The position numbers and the translations under genes were made by a program. A DNA stretch of 64,000 bases, from NCBI RefSeq assembly GCF_022012445.1, contig NZ_JAKLTS010000008.1, positions 62,001 to 126,000 on the forward strand. The letters run 5' to 3'. Shown piece after piece: positions 7,825 through 15,676 of this stretch. Within the stretch, counting starts at the first letter, position 1; each line of letters begins with the position of its first letter. Below the pieces are notes generated by a model. That model worked only from the letters and a program-made list of their open reading frames with translations, ran no database searches and was not told the DNA's origin. Source of the DNA: Massilia sp. TS11 (lineage in GTDB: Bacteria > Pseudomonadota > Gammaproteobacteria > Burkholderiales > Burkholderiaceae_D).

Positions 7825-9419
7825 TACTTCACCGTCGGCGGGGTCTCGAAGGTGTGGAACGGTGCCGGCGACGGCACGGTCCACTCGAGGCCTTCGGCGC
7901 CTTCCCAGGGCTTGGCGTCGGCTTGCTTGCCGCCTTTGATCGAGGGCAGCACGACGAACAGCAGGAAGTAAGCCTGCGACAGGCCGAACCAGAAGGCGCC
8001 CACGGTGGCGATCTGGTTGAAGTCGGTGAACTGGGCAGCGTAGTCGGCATAGCGACGCGGCATGCCGGCCAGACCCAGGAAGTGCATCGGGAAGAAGGTC
8101 ACGTTGAACGAAATGATCGACGACCAGAAGTGAATCTTGCCGCGCGTTTCGTTGTACATGAAACCAGTCCACTTCGGACCCCAGTAGTAGAAGCCGGCGA
8201 ACAGCGAGAACAGCGAGCCGGCCACCAGCACATAGTGGAAGTGGGCCACGACGTAGTAGGTGTCCTGGATCTGGATGTCGATCGGGGTCATCGCGCAGAT
8301 CAGGCCGGTGAAGCCGCCCATCGTGAACACGAAGATGAAGCCGACCGCAAACAGCATCGGGGTTTCAAAGGTCATCGCCCCTTTCCACATGGTGGCGACC
8401 CAGTTGAACACTTTCACGCCGGTCGGCACGGCGATCAGCATGGTCGCGTACATGAAGAACAGCTGCGAGGTCACCGGCATGCCGGTCACGAACATGTGGT
8501 GGGCCCAGACGATGAAGGACAGAATCGCGATCGAGGCGGTGGCGTACACCATCGAGGCGTAGCCGAACAACGGTTTGCGGGCGAAGGCCGGGATGATCTG
8601 CGAGACGATGCCGAAGGCCGGCAGAATCATGATGTAGACCTCGGGGTGGCCGAAGAACCAGAAGATGTGCTGGTACATGACGGGGTCGCCGCCGCCGGCC
8701 GCGTTAAAGAACGAGGTGCCGAAGTGACGGTCGGTCAGGGTCATGGTGATGGCGCCGGCGAGCACCGGCATCACGGCGATCAGCAGGTAGGCGGTGATCA
8801 GCCAGGTCCAGCAGAACATCGGCATCTTCATCAGGGTCATGCCCGGGGCGCGCATGTTCAGGATCGTCACGATGATGTTGATCGAACCCATGATCGACGA
8901 GGCGCCCATGATGTGCATGGCGAAGATACCCATGTCCATGCCGATGCCCATCTGGGTCGACAGCGGCGCATACAGGGTCCAGCCGGCGGCGGTGGCGCCG
9001 CCCGGCACGAAGAAGGAACCGACGAGCAGGATCGCGGCCGGCGGCAGCAGCCAGAACGAGAAGTTGTTCATGCGCGCGAAGGCCATGTCGGAGGCGCCGA
9101 TCTGCAGCGGGATCATCCAGTTGGCGAAGCCGACGAAGGCCGGCATGATGGCGCCGAACACCATGATCAGGCCGTGCATCGTGGTCAGCTGGTTGAAGAA
9201 CTCCGGCTGGAAGAACTGCAGGCCCGGCTTGAACAGCTCGGTACGGATCATCAGGGCCAGCACGCCGCCCGAGAGCAGCATGATGAACGAGAACCACAGG
9301 TAGAGGCTACCGATGTCCTTGTGGTTGGTCGCGAACAGCCAGCGACGGAAGCCCGTCGGGTGATCGTGATGGTGATCGTGCGCGTGATCGTGTGCGTGAT
9401 CCAAAGTGGTCGTGCTCAT
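7824..9419 (-). CDS. ctaD: Cytochrome c oxidase subunit I
   Basis: 531 residues, 12 predicted helices: the catalytic heme-copper subunit of an aa3-type oxidase. Key sites seen are TTMHGLIMVFG (heme a His, near residue 80), WFFGHPEVYIMILPAFG (Cu-B His with the cross-linked Tyr, near 260), the Cu-B HH pair in WAHHMFVTGM and HFHYVLVAGS (heme a3/a His). The E-containing VYILILP-type motif indicates a type A oxidase. The N-terminus carries an unusual His/Asp run (DHAHDHAHDHHHDH, about residues 7-20), which could bind metal; that is inference. It lies 12 bases after ctaC. Confidence 0.98.
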   Translation of the reverse strand: MSTTTLDHAHDHAHDHHHDHPTGFRRWLFATNHKDIGSLYLWFSFIMLLSGGVLALMIRTELFKPGLQFFQPEFFNQLTTMHGLIMVFGAIMPAFVGFANWMIPLQIGASDMAFARMNNFSFWLLPPAAILLVGSFFVPGGATAAGWTLYAPLSTQMGIGMDMGIFAMHIMGASSIMGSINIIVTILNMRAPGMTLMKMPMFCWTWLITAYLLIAVMPVLAGAITMTLTDRHFGTSFFNAAGGGDPVMYQHIFWFFGHPEVYIMILPAFGIVSQIIPAFARKPLFGYASMVYATASIAILSFIVWAHHMFVTGMPVTSQLFFMYATMLIAVPTGVKVFNWVATMWKGAMTFETPMLFAVGFIFVFTMGGFTGLICAMTPIDIQIQDTYYVVAHFHYVLVAGSLFSLFAGFYYWGPKWTGFMYNETRGKIHFWSSIISFNVTFFPMHFLGLAGMPRRYADYAAQFTDFNQIATVGAFWFGLSQAYFLLFVVLPSIKGGKQADAKPWEGAEGLEWTVPSPAPFHTFETPPTVK

Positions 9420-9431
9420 ATTAACTCCCGA

Positions 9432-10619
9432 TTACTTACGTGCAGCCAGCACTTCAGCCGGTTGGACAATGTTTTCTTCCGCCTTGTTCGACCAGCTGTT
9501 GCGGGTGAAGGTGATGACGGCGGCGATGTCGGTATCCGACAGGGCCTTCCACTCCGGCATGGCCGACGGGAACTTGCCGCTCTTCTTACCGTTCAACAGC
9601 ACATTGATCTGCTCAGCTTTCGGACCGGTCACGACCGGCGAACCATCGAGCGCAGCGAAGGCGGCCGGCACACCCTTGCCATTCGGCTGGTGGCAGACGG
9701 CGCAGTTGGTGTTGTACACCTTCTCGCCGCGCGACTTCAGCTCGTCCAGGGTCCAGACCTTGGACGGGTCGTCCGCCTTGGCGGCCATTTCCTTCTTCTT
9801 GCCTTCGACCCACTTCGTGTAGTCTTCGGCCGAGACCACCTTCACGACGATCGGCATGAAGGCGTGTTCTTTACCGCACAGCTCGACGCAGTTGCCGCGG
9901 TAGGTACCGATTTTCTCGGCCTTGAACCAGGTGTCGCGCACGAAGCCCGGGATCGCGTCCTGCTTGACGGCGAAGGCCGGGATGGTCCACGAGTGGATCA
10001 CATCGTTGGCGGTGGTAATCAGGCGGATCTTCTTGTTGACCGGGACCACCATCTCATTGTCGACTTCGAGCAGGTAGTTTTCGCTGCGCTGGCCGACCGG
10101 GGCCACGCCGGGCTGGCCGACCTGTTCGCGCGGGGTGGACAGGGTCGACAGGAAGCCGATGCCCTCGCCTTCGCCCTTGAGGTAGTCGTAACCCCATTTC
10201 CACTGCATGCCGGTGACCTTGATGGTGATGTCGGCGTTCGAGGTGTCTTTCATCGCGACCACGGTCTTGGTGGCCGGCAGGGCCATGCCGATCACGATCA
10301 GGAAGGGCACGATGGTCCAGGCGATCTCGACGGCGGTCGATTCGTGGAAGGTGGCCGGTTTGTGACCCAGCGATTTGCGGTGCTTGAACACCGAGTAGAA
10401 CATCACGCCGAACACGGCGATGAAGATCACCAGACAGATGATCATCATCATGGTGTGCAGGTTATAGACGTCGGCAGCGATCTGTGTGACCGGTTGCTGC
10501 AGGTTGAGCTGAAGCTCAACCGGACGGCCCTGCACGCCCGCTTCCTGTGCCAGAGCCGGCAGACCGGCAGTCATGGCCAGACCGAGCATCGAGGCTTGAA
10601 GTCGCTTTACATTAATCAT
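9432..10619 (-). CDS. ctaC: Cytochrome c oxidase subunit II with fused cytochrome c domain
   Basis: 395 residues. Signal peptide (residues 1-24), two membrane helices (about 45-70 and 90-112), a cupredoxin Cu-A domain with GNCVELCGKEHAFMPI (near 240), and a C-terminal cytochrome c domain with CAVCH at about 306 and a likely Met axial ligand in FPSAMPEW. The fusion marks a caa3-like arrangement in which electrons reach Cu-A through the subunit's own heme. The start at 10619 follows GGGGAGA; longer in-frame readings upstream have no signal peptide at the right place. Its promoter region carries a perfect FNR-type box. Confidence 0.97.
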   Translation of the reverse strand: MINVKRLQASMLGLAMTAGLPALAQEAGVQGRPVELQLNLQQPVTQIAADVYNLHTMMMIICLVIFIAVFGVMFYSVFKHRKSLGHKPATFHESTAVEIAWTIVPFLIVIGMALPATKTVVAMKDTSNADITIKVTGMQWKWGYDYLKGEGEGIGFLSTLSTPREQVGQPGVAPVGQRSENYLLEVDNEMVVPVNKKIRLITTANDVIHSWTIPAFAVKQDAIPGFVRDTWFKAEKIGTYRGNCVELCGKEHAFMPIVVKVVSAEDYTKWVEGKKKEMAAKADDPSKVWTLDELKSRGEKVYNTNCAVCHQPNGKGVPAAFAALDGSPVVTGPKAEQINVLLNGKKSGKFPSAMPEWKALSDTDIAAVITFTRNSWSNKAEENIVQPAEVLAARK

Positions 10620-10656
10620 GTTCTCCCCAACCACCCAAAAAATTAGAATCTTTTCA

Positions 10657-10674
10657 CTTTGCAGAACTGCAAAG
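10657..10674. promoter_or_regulatory. Perfect 8-bp inverted repeat in the ctaC leader
   Basis: CTTTGCAGAACTGCAAAG: two 8-base arms around an AA centre, about 40 bases upstream of the ctaC start codon and downstream of the inferred transcription start. It may be a protein-binding site or an RNA hairpin; the sequence alone does not decide. Confidence 0.5.
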
Positions 10675-10795
10675 TCCTGCAGGCTGACAGACTTCCACAC
10701 AAAAAGGCCCCGCGCCGGGCCTCCGGCGGGAACCTTCCATTGTGAATACAGACTTTTGTTACAGCGCACTAGTCCACATTCGACAAAATTAGTCG

Positions 10796-10809
10796 TTGAT
10801 TATAATCAA
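10796..10809. promoter_or_regulatory. FNR/ANR-type box over the ctaC -10 element
   Basis: TTGATTATAATCAA matches the FNR/CRP-family consensus TTGAT-N4-ATCAA at every defined base. Because it is a complete palindrome it contains TATAAT on both strands. The leftward TATAAT is the -10 of the likely ctaC promoter, so binding here would be expected to block transcription when oxygen is low. The FNR homologue itself is not in this window. Confidence 0.75.
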
Positions 10810-10828
10810 GGACTTCTGACTCTATCAA
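10799..10828 (-). promoter_or_regulatory. Likely sigma-70 promoter of the ctaC-ctaD-ctaG-ctaE operon
   Basis: Reading leftward: -35 TTGATA (10828-10823; five of six consensus), an 18-base spacer, and -10 TATAAT (10804-10799; six of six). Transcription would start near 10792, leaving a leader of about 170 bases before the ctaC ATG at 10619. A rightward reading of the same TATAAT is also possible. Confidence 0.65.
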
Positions 10829-10867
10829 GGGAAAAACTGACCGGCAGGGCTTGACAAGCAGAATTTT

Positions 10868-10896
10868 GCCCCCATGTGGGGCGCGTTTTTTATTAT
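10868..10896 (+). terminator. Possible rightward intrinsic terminator
   Basis: GCCCC (10868-10872) and GGGGC (10878-10882) form a five-base stem, followed by GCG and a T-rich run (TTTTTTATTATT). No rightward protein gene precedes it; only a possible rightward promoter at 10779-10806 does. The orientation is wrong for ending the leftward methyltransferase transcript. Confidence 0.35.
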
Positions 10897-10906
10897 TGCA
10901 AAGAAA

Positions 10907-11818
10907 TTATGCTTGCTTGCGCGGCATGAAACGGATGATGGCTTCGCCGTCCTGGGTGACGCGCGGGGCCGGCCGGAAGGCGTGGCCGTAGATCACCTCC
11001 AGGCTCAGGGCCAGGCTGCCGTCGGGCCGGCGCTGGGCCTCGAGCGCGGCGCGCACCCGCTGCCAGGCAGCGCGCCCGATCAGGCCGCGCCGGCGCGTGG
11101 CCAGCGGATTGCCGCCAAATGCGCGCACGTCGGCCAGCAGAGCATCGACCGTGTCATAGGTCAGCGTGATCACCTCCATGTCCATGACCGGCGTGGTGAA
11201 GCCGGCCGCCACCAGTTGATCCCCAAAATCGTGCATGTCGACGAAGGGCAAGGTGTGGGCATGCTGGTCGAGCGTGGCGAAGGCCGCGCGCAGCTGCTTG
11301 AAGGTGTCCGGCCCGAAGGTGGAGAACATCAGCAAGCCATCGACGCGCAGCACCCGCCGCCATTCAGCGAACACCTGGTCCGGCTGGGGATGCCAGTGCA
11401 ATGCGAGGTTGGACCAGACCAGATCGAAAGAGTTCACGCCGAACGGCAGCTGGGCGAAATCGGCACAGACCAGGTCGGTGCCGGTCTTGCGTGGCATCAG
11501 CTTGCCGAGCAGTCCGCTGAGCCCGCCAGCGGCCGGGCGCTGGGCCGCGGCCGCCGCCAGCATGGCCGGGGCGGCGTCGACCCCAACCACCTGGGCCGCG
11601 CCATAGCGCTGCTGAAACACGGCCAGATCGGCGCCGGTGCCGCAGCCGGCATCGAGCACGCGCTGCGGTTGAACTTTCACCAGCTCCAGACGCTCATGCA
11701 TACGGGAGGCGATTTCACGCCGCAGGAAGTCGGCCAGCGCCAGCCGCTCCGGACGGGCGAACAGACGGCGCACGCGGGCCAGATCGATCGGGGCACTGAG
11801 TTCGGACGGAGCAGCCAT
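10907..11818 (-). CDS. bioC: BioC-like SAM-dependent methyltransferase
   Basis: 303 residues. Class I methyltransferase fold with motif I VLDAGCGTGADLAVF (about residues 55-69), acidic loop VGVDAAPAML, and the BioC-like segment SNLALHWHPQPDQVFAEWRRVLR followed by STFGPDTFKQLR. BioC methylates malonyl-ACP at the entry to biotin synthesis. The assignment rests on these motifs; no other bio gene is nearby, so another small-molecule methyltransferase is possible. The ATG at 11818 overlaps the divergent comF start (shared CCATGG) and has no clear ribosome site, so the exact start is uncertain. Confidence 0.8.
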   Translation of the reverse strand: MAAPSELSAPIDLARVRRLFARPERLALADFLRREIASRMHERLELVKVQPQRVLDAGCGTGADLAVFQQRYGAAQVVGVDAAPAMLAAAAAQRPAAGGLSGLLGKLMPRKTGTDLVCADFAQLPFGVNSFDLVWSNLALHWHPQPDQVFAEWRRVLRVDGLLMFSTFGPDTFKQLRAAFATLDQHAHTLPFVDMHDFGDQLVAAGFTTPVMDMEVITLTYDTVDALLADVRAFGGNPLATRRRGLIGRAAWQRVRAALEAQRRPDGSLALSLEVIYGHAFRPAPRVTQDGEAIIRFMPRKQA

Positions 11819-12602
11819 GGACAGCGACAAACAAGAACAGGAAAGGCGCCAGTGTAACCGTTTGGGCCGCTGGGCGGCGGCGCTGGGCGCGTTTTGCCTG
11901 CCCGGCGCCTGCCTGCTGTGCGCCGGCCCGGCGCGCGCGGCCGTCTGCGCCGCCTGCGACGCCTGGGCCTGCCCGCCGATGGCGCGCTGCCCGTGCTGCG
12001 CCAACCCGCTCGCGCCCGCCAGCGGCGGCCTGTGCGGCGCCTGCCTGGCCCAGCCGCGCCATTTCGACGCCACGCTGGCGGCCGGTCCGTATGCCGAGCC
12101 GCTCGACCGCCTGGTGCTGCAGCTGAAATTCGGCCAGCGCCTGGTGCTGGCGCCATGGGGCGCGGCGCGCCTGCAGGCGGCCCTGGCCGGCGCCGCCCTG
12201 CCTGATCTGCTGTGCCCGGTACCACTGGGTGCGGCGCGCCTGCGCCAGCGCGGCTACAACCAGGCGCTCGAGCTGGCGCGGCCGCTGGCGCGCGCGCTCG
12301 GCCTGCCGCTGCGGGCCGATCTGCTGCGGCGCGTGCGCGAGACGGCCGCCCAATCAAGCCTGGCGCCGGCGGCGCGCGCGGCCAATGTGCGCGGCGCATT
12401 CGGCCTGACAGCCGCTACAATGGCAGAGCTTGACGGGCGCCACATCGGCGTCGTCGATGACGTGATGAGCAGCGGCCACACGCTCGACAGCATTGCGGCC
12501 CTGCTCAAGCGCCATGGCGCACGCCGCGTGAGCAACATCGTGCTGGCGCGCACCCCGCCCCATCGAGAGGAGAAGCCCCCTTGTTTCATGTCGTACTCGT
12601 GA
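11817..12602 (+). CDS. comF: ComF family phosphoribosyltransferase-like protein
   Basis: 261 residues. The N-terminal part is cysteine-rich (CLLCAGP, CAACDAW, CPCCANP, CGAC), the double zinc-finger-like region of ComF/GntX proteins. The C-terminal part is a type I phosphoribosyltransferase domain with the PRPP loop [11 protein letters not shown] (near residue 210). Relatives take part in DNA uptake in competent bacteria; no reaction is firmly known. GGAG lies five bases before the ATG. The 3' end overlaps trmL by 22 bases in another frame. Confidence 0.9.
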   Translation: MDSDKQEQERRQCNRLGRWAAALGAFCLPGACLLCAGPARAAVCAACDAWACPPMARCPCCANPLAPASGGLCGACLAQPRHFDATLAAGPYAEPLDRLVLQLKFGQRLVLAPWGAARLQAALAGAALPDLLCPVPLGAARLRQRGYNQALELARPLARALGLPLRADLLRRVRETAAQSSLAPAARAANVRGAFGLTAATMAELDGRHIGVVDDVMSSGHTLDSIAALLKRHGARRVSNIVLARTPPHREEKPPCFMSYS

Positions 12603-13051
12603 ACCCCGAGATTCCGCCGAACACCGGCAATGTGATCCGCCTGTGCGCCAACACCGGCGCCCAGCTGCATCTGATCGAGCCGCTCGGCTTTCCTCTCGAT
12701 GACAGCAAGATGAAGCGCGCCGGCCTCGACTACCACGACTATGCCAGCATGAAGGTCCACCCGAGCTGGGAAGCGTTTCTGGCCAGTGAGAACCCGGCGC
12801 GCACGCGCATGTTCGCCATGACCACCCACGGCGCGCGCCCGTTTGCCGCGCTGGACTTTGCCCCGGGCGACTATTTCATCTTCGGCTGCGAGACGCGCGG
12901 GCTCGATCCGGCCCTGCGCAACAGCTTTCCCGAAGCGCAGCGCATCCGCCTGCCGATGCTGCCGCACAGCCGCAGCCTGAACCTGTCGAACACGGTCGCC
13001 GTGGTCGTCTACGAAGCCTGGCGCCAGCAGGGCTACGCCGGCGGCGCCTGA
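12581..13051 (+). CDS. trmL: tRNA (cytidine(34)-2'-O)-methyltransferase TrmL
   Basis: 156 residues, the usual size for this single-domain SPOUT enzyme, which methylates the wobble nucleotide of leucine tRNAs. Motifs include [20 protein letters not shown] at the N-terminus, FGCETRGL in the middle, and the C-terminal knot [25 protein letters not shown]. The start is a TTG at 12581, preceded by GAGAGGAGA; no ATG or GTG would preserve the N-terminal strand. The ribosome site and start lie inside the comF 3' end, suggesting coupling. Confidence 0.95.
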   Translation: MFHVVLVNPEIPPNTGNVIRLCANTGAQLHLIEPLGFPLDDSKMKRAGLDYHDYASMKVHPSWEAFLASENPARTRMFAMTTHGARPFAALDFAPGDYFIFGCETRGLDPALRNSFPEAQRIRLPMLPHSRSLNLSNTVAVVVYEAWRQQGYAGGA

Positions 13052-13070
13052 AGCCGCCGCTGCAAACCGG

Positions 13071-13095
13071 AAAAATGGGGTCTGACCCCATTTTT
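13071..13095. repeat. Palindromic repeat site B (single copy)
   Basis: A perfect 25-bp palindrome: AAAAAT, core GGGGTCTGACCCC (13077-13089), ATTTTT. It lies 20 bases after the trmL stop and 70 bases before the next gene on the same strand. The GC stem followed by a T-run gives it the shape of a small intrinsic terminator. It supplies an in-frame ATG at 13075 that falsely extends the next gene. Confidence 0.9.
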
Positions 13096-13164
13096 CTTAA
13101 ACGACAACTTTGCGCGCCAAATCTCTGCCAGAATAGGCTGGTGTACGTCGTTGAGGTCGCTGTC

Positions 13165-13674
13165 ATGCGTCATTTTCTTGCTCTGCTTCTTTGCTGTGTG
13201 TGCGGCCTGGCCCAGGCCGGGGAAGGCTTTACCCTGTTCGGCCCGCCGGCCACGGGCAGCAATCTGCGCCGTATGATCGTCAGCAATCATCCGGTCCCCT
13301 TCGACAAGGCCTATGCCGAACTGACGCCCGAGCAGCAGCAGTGGGTGCGCAATCAGTACAAGGAACTCGGGCCGAACGATGTGCCGCCCTTCCCGCGCGC
13401 CGGCCTGGCCGAGCTCTACCGCGCGGCCGCCCTGGTGGCCGACCGCATCGACAGCGGCGGCTATCTGTATCTGGTGGCGCGCGTCAATGCCGAGGGCAAG
13501 GCCGAGGAGATCGAGGTTTACAACACGCCCGACACGCTCGTGTCGCGCTATGTGGGCATGGCCATGCTGCTGGAAAAATACACGCCGGCGCGCTGCAACG
13601 GCGTGCCCTGCGCGATGGAATTCCCGTTCCGTCTGAACGTCTCGCGCAGCGGCCTGTATCCGAACGTGCTGTGA
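13165..13674 (+). CDS. Secreted protein with a TonB-C-like domain
   Basis: 169 residues. The start at 13165 gives a clear signal peptide (MRHFLALLLCCVCGLAQAG); the longer reading from 13075 begins inside a repeat element and should be rejected. The C-terminal half (VARVNAEGKAEEIEVYNTPD ending in a Cys pair and FPFRLNV) has the strand-helix-strand pattern of TonB C-terminal-like domains, as does the larger protein encoded at 38914-39888. No partner is visible. The function is unknown; a periplasmic binding role is inferred only from export and fold. Confidence 0.75.
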   Translation: MRHFLALLLCCVCGLAQAGEGFTLFGPPATGSNLRRMIVSNHPVPFDKAYAELTPEQQQWVRNQYKELGPNDVPPFPRAGLAELYRAAALVADRIDSGGYLYLVARVNAEGKAEEIEVYNTPDTLVSRYVGMAMLLEKYTPARCNGVPCAMEFPFRLNVSRSGLYPNVL

Positions 13675-14157
13675 TCAGCGGCTGAAGGCACGCACCTTAG
13701 CCAGCAGCTTGCTGGTCGAGCGGTCGTGGGCGAAGTCGATCGCCACCGCCTGGCCGCCATAGGCCATCACCGCCTGGCCCTCGGGAATCGCGTGCATGTC
13801 GTAGTCGCCGCCCTTGGCGTAGATCTCGGGGCGCGCGCTGAGTACGGCTTCGAGCGCCGTGTCTTCCTCAAAGTCCACCACCAGACTGACCGATTCGAGC
13901 GCGGCCAGCACGGCCATGCGGTCGGCGCAGGTATTGACGGGCCGGTCATCGCCCTTGCCCAGGCGCTTGACCGAGGCATCGGTATTGCAGGCCACCACCA
14001 GCGAAGCGCCGAGCGCGCGCGCCTGGGCCAGATAAGTGACATGGCCGCGGTGCAGAATGTCGAACACGCCATTGGTCATGACGACGGGCTTGGGCAGCTG
14101 GGCCACGCGCGCGGCCAGCTCGGCGCGCGTACAGAGTTTGGTTTCGAAATCGATCAT
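13675..14157 (-). CDS. rfaE2: D-glycero-beta-D-manno-heptose 1-phosphate adenylyltransferase
   Basis: 160 residues, a stand-alone version of the C-terminal domain of HldE. It makes ADP-heptose for the lipopolysaccharide inner core. The nucleotidyltransferase signature is complete: TNGVFDILHRGHVTYL (HxGH-type, about residues 28-43) and the C-terminal STSKLLAKVRA (ISTT/S-like site). It overlaps the DUF3717 gene by four bases and is the third gene of the leftward PilU-like/DUF3717/rfaE2 set. Confidence 0.95.
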   Translation of the reverse strand: MIDFETKLCTRAELAARVAQLPKPVVMTNGVFDILHRGHVTYLAQARALGASLVVACNTDASVKRLGKGDDRPVNTCADRMAVLAALESVSLVVDFEEDTALEAVLSARPEIYAKGGDYDMHAIPEGQAVMAYGGQAVAIDFAHDRSTSKLLAKVRAFSR

Positions 14158-14366
14158 TGCTGTGTCAGGGCGGCCTCGATCAGGCCGCGTGGGTAGGAAT
14201 CAAGCGCGGCCGTATCAAGGCACGCGCGCCGTTCGTAAATCATCCGTCCGTACAGAGTGGCCAGGGCACTGAGCTCGGGCGCCAGCACGCCTTCCGGTCC
14301 GCGCGCCGGCAGGCGGGCGCGCCAGAAGTTGATGGCGCTTTCCAGTTGCGCTAGCGAACACTCCAT
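14154..14366 (-). CDS. DUF3717 family protein
   Basis: 70 residues, soluble and mainly helical. The opening (LAQLESAINFWRARLPARG) and the later LATLYGRMIYERR are typical of DUF3717, a small family of Burkholderiales. Its start codon directly follows the PilU-like stop and its end overlaps rfaE2, so the three are probably co-translated. Function unknown. Confidence 0.85.
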   Translation of the reverse strand: MECSLAQLESAINFWRARLPARGPEGVLAPELSALATLYGRMIYERRACLDTAALDSYPRGLIEAALTQQ

Positions 14367-15560
14367 TTATTTTTTCTCCGGCTCGCCGCCTTCCTCGTCT
14401 TCCTCGGGTTCTTCCTGGATCGACAGGCTGACGCCGCCCTTGCTGTCCTCCGCGCCCGGCTCCTTGCGTTCGCCCTTGAGCTTGATCTGCAGGCGCAGGC
14501 CATTGGCCGAGTCGGCATTGCGGATCGCCTCGTCGTAGCTGATATAGCCTTTGTTGTACAGCTCGTAGAGGGCCTGGTCGAACGTGCACATGCCCAGTTC
14601 ACGCGACTTATGCATGATCTCTTTGATCGACTGGAAGTTCCCCTTCAGGATCAATTCGCTGATGGTCGCCGTGTTGAGCAGAATTTCGATGGCGGCCTTG
14701 CGCCCCTTGCCGTCCTCGGTGCGCACGAGGCGCTGGGAAATGATGGCGCGCAGATTCGAGGACAGGTCCATCAGCAGCTGCTGGCGCCGCTCTTCGGGGA
14801 AGAAGTTGATGATCCGGTCCATGGTCTGGTTGGCATTGTTCGCGTGCAGCGTGCCCAGGCACAGGTGGCCGGTTTCGGCAAAAGCGATCGCATGCTCCAT
14901 GGTTTCGGTGTCGCGGATCTCACCGATCAGGATCACATCGGGCGCCTGGCGCAGCGTGTTCTTCAGCGCGTTATGCCAGGACAGGGTGTCGACCCCGACC
15001 TCGCGGTGCGTGATCAGGCAGCCCTTGTTCTTGTGCACATACTCGACCGGGTCCTCGACCGTGATGATATGGCCGAGCGAATTGGTATTGCGGTAGTCGA
15101 TCATCGCCGCCAGCGTGGTCGACTTGCCCGAGCCGGTGCCGCCCACCACCAGCACCAGGCCGCGCTTGGTCATGATGACATCCTTGAGCACCTCGGGCAG
15201 GTCGAGCTTCTCGAAGTTCGGAATCTCGGAGGCAATCGTGCGGATCACCATGCCGACATTTTGCTGCTGCACGAAGACATTCACGCGGAAGCGGCAGACA
15301 TTCGGCAGCGAGATCGCGAAATTGCATTCGAGGTCGGCCTCGAACTCGGCGCGCTGCTTGTCGTTCATCAGGCTATAGGCCAGGGCGCGCGTGACGTCGC
15401 CGGTCAGCTTGGTCTGGCTCATCGGCTTCATCTGGCCCTGGTGCTTCATCGAGGGCGGGAAATCGGCCGAGATAAACATGTCGGAGCCACCCAGCTGGTG
15501 CATCCCCGTCAAGAGTTTGTGAATATAGGCCTGGGCTTCGGCCGGACCAAGAGTGGACAT
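14367..15560 (-). CDS. PilT/PilU-type pilus retraction ATPase (third paralogue)
   Basis: 397 residues. It has the N-terminal PAS-like pilus-ATPase domain, Walker A GGTGSGKSTT (near residue 135), Asp box TVEDPVEYVHKNKG, Walker B ILIGEIRDTETM and His box GTLHANNANQ. Arm sequences such as RIINFFPEERRQQLLMDLS are closer to PilU (21371-22510) than to PilT (20303-21346). It has an extra acidic C-terminal tail (EEPEEDEEGGEPEKK) that PilU here lacks. The start at 15560 follows GGAAG. It may modulate type IV pilus retraction or drive another secretion-like machine; the exact role is not clear. Confidence 0.9.
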   Translation of the reverse strand: MSTLGPAEAQAYIHKLLTGMHQLGGSDMFISADFPPSMKHQGQMKPMSQTKLTGDVTRALAYSLMNDKQRAEFEADLECNFAISLPNVCRFRVNVFVQQQNVGMVIRTIASEIPNFEKLDLPEVLKDVIMTKRGLVLVVGGTGSGKSTTLAAMIDYRNTNSLGHIITVEDPVEYVHKNKGCLITHREVGVDTLSWHNALKNTLRQAPDVILIGEIRDTETMEHAIAFAETGHLCLGTLHANNANQTMDRIINFFPEERRQQLLMDLSSNLRAIISQRLVRTEDGKGRKAAIEILLNTATISELILKGNFQSIKEIMHKSRELGMCTFDQALYELYNKGYISYDEAIRNADSANGLRLQIKLKGERKEPGAEDSKGGVSLSIQEEPEEDEEGGEPEKK

Positions 15561-15602
15561 AGGCAGCTTCCGTCGTGAAAGGTTGGCGGGGAACGCTGTA
15601 TG

Positions 15603-15608
15603 ATTATA
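15603..15608 (-). promoter_or_regulatory. -10 element for the PilU-like/DUF3717/rfaE2 operon
   Basis: A leftward TATAAT lies 43 bases upstream of the PilU-like start in the divergent region between that gene and oxyR. The matching -35 at 17 bases is weak (TTATTT), so only the -10 is well supported. Confidence 0.45.
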
Positions 15609-15676
15609 TCGACAGCAATAAGCTAAAATAAACTGGTTTCTGGCCACTTTCGCAGTCCTCGTGTTCCTCCCCTGCC

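Noticed and set aside
7671-10646. Long open frames opposite real genes, for example 991 codons opposite ctaC-ctaD, 968 opposite glcDE (24107-27013) and 995 opposite polA (42319-45306).
   Set aside because: They arise from high GC at third positions. Their products are low-complexity (Arg, Gly, His, Ala, Asp rich) and match no family, while the opposite strand encodes conserved enzymes.
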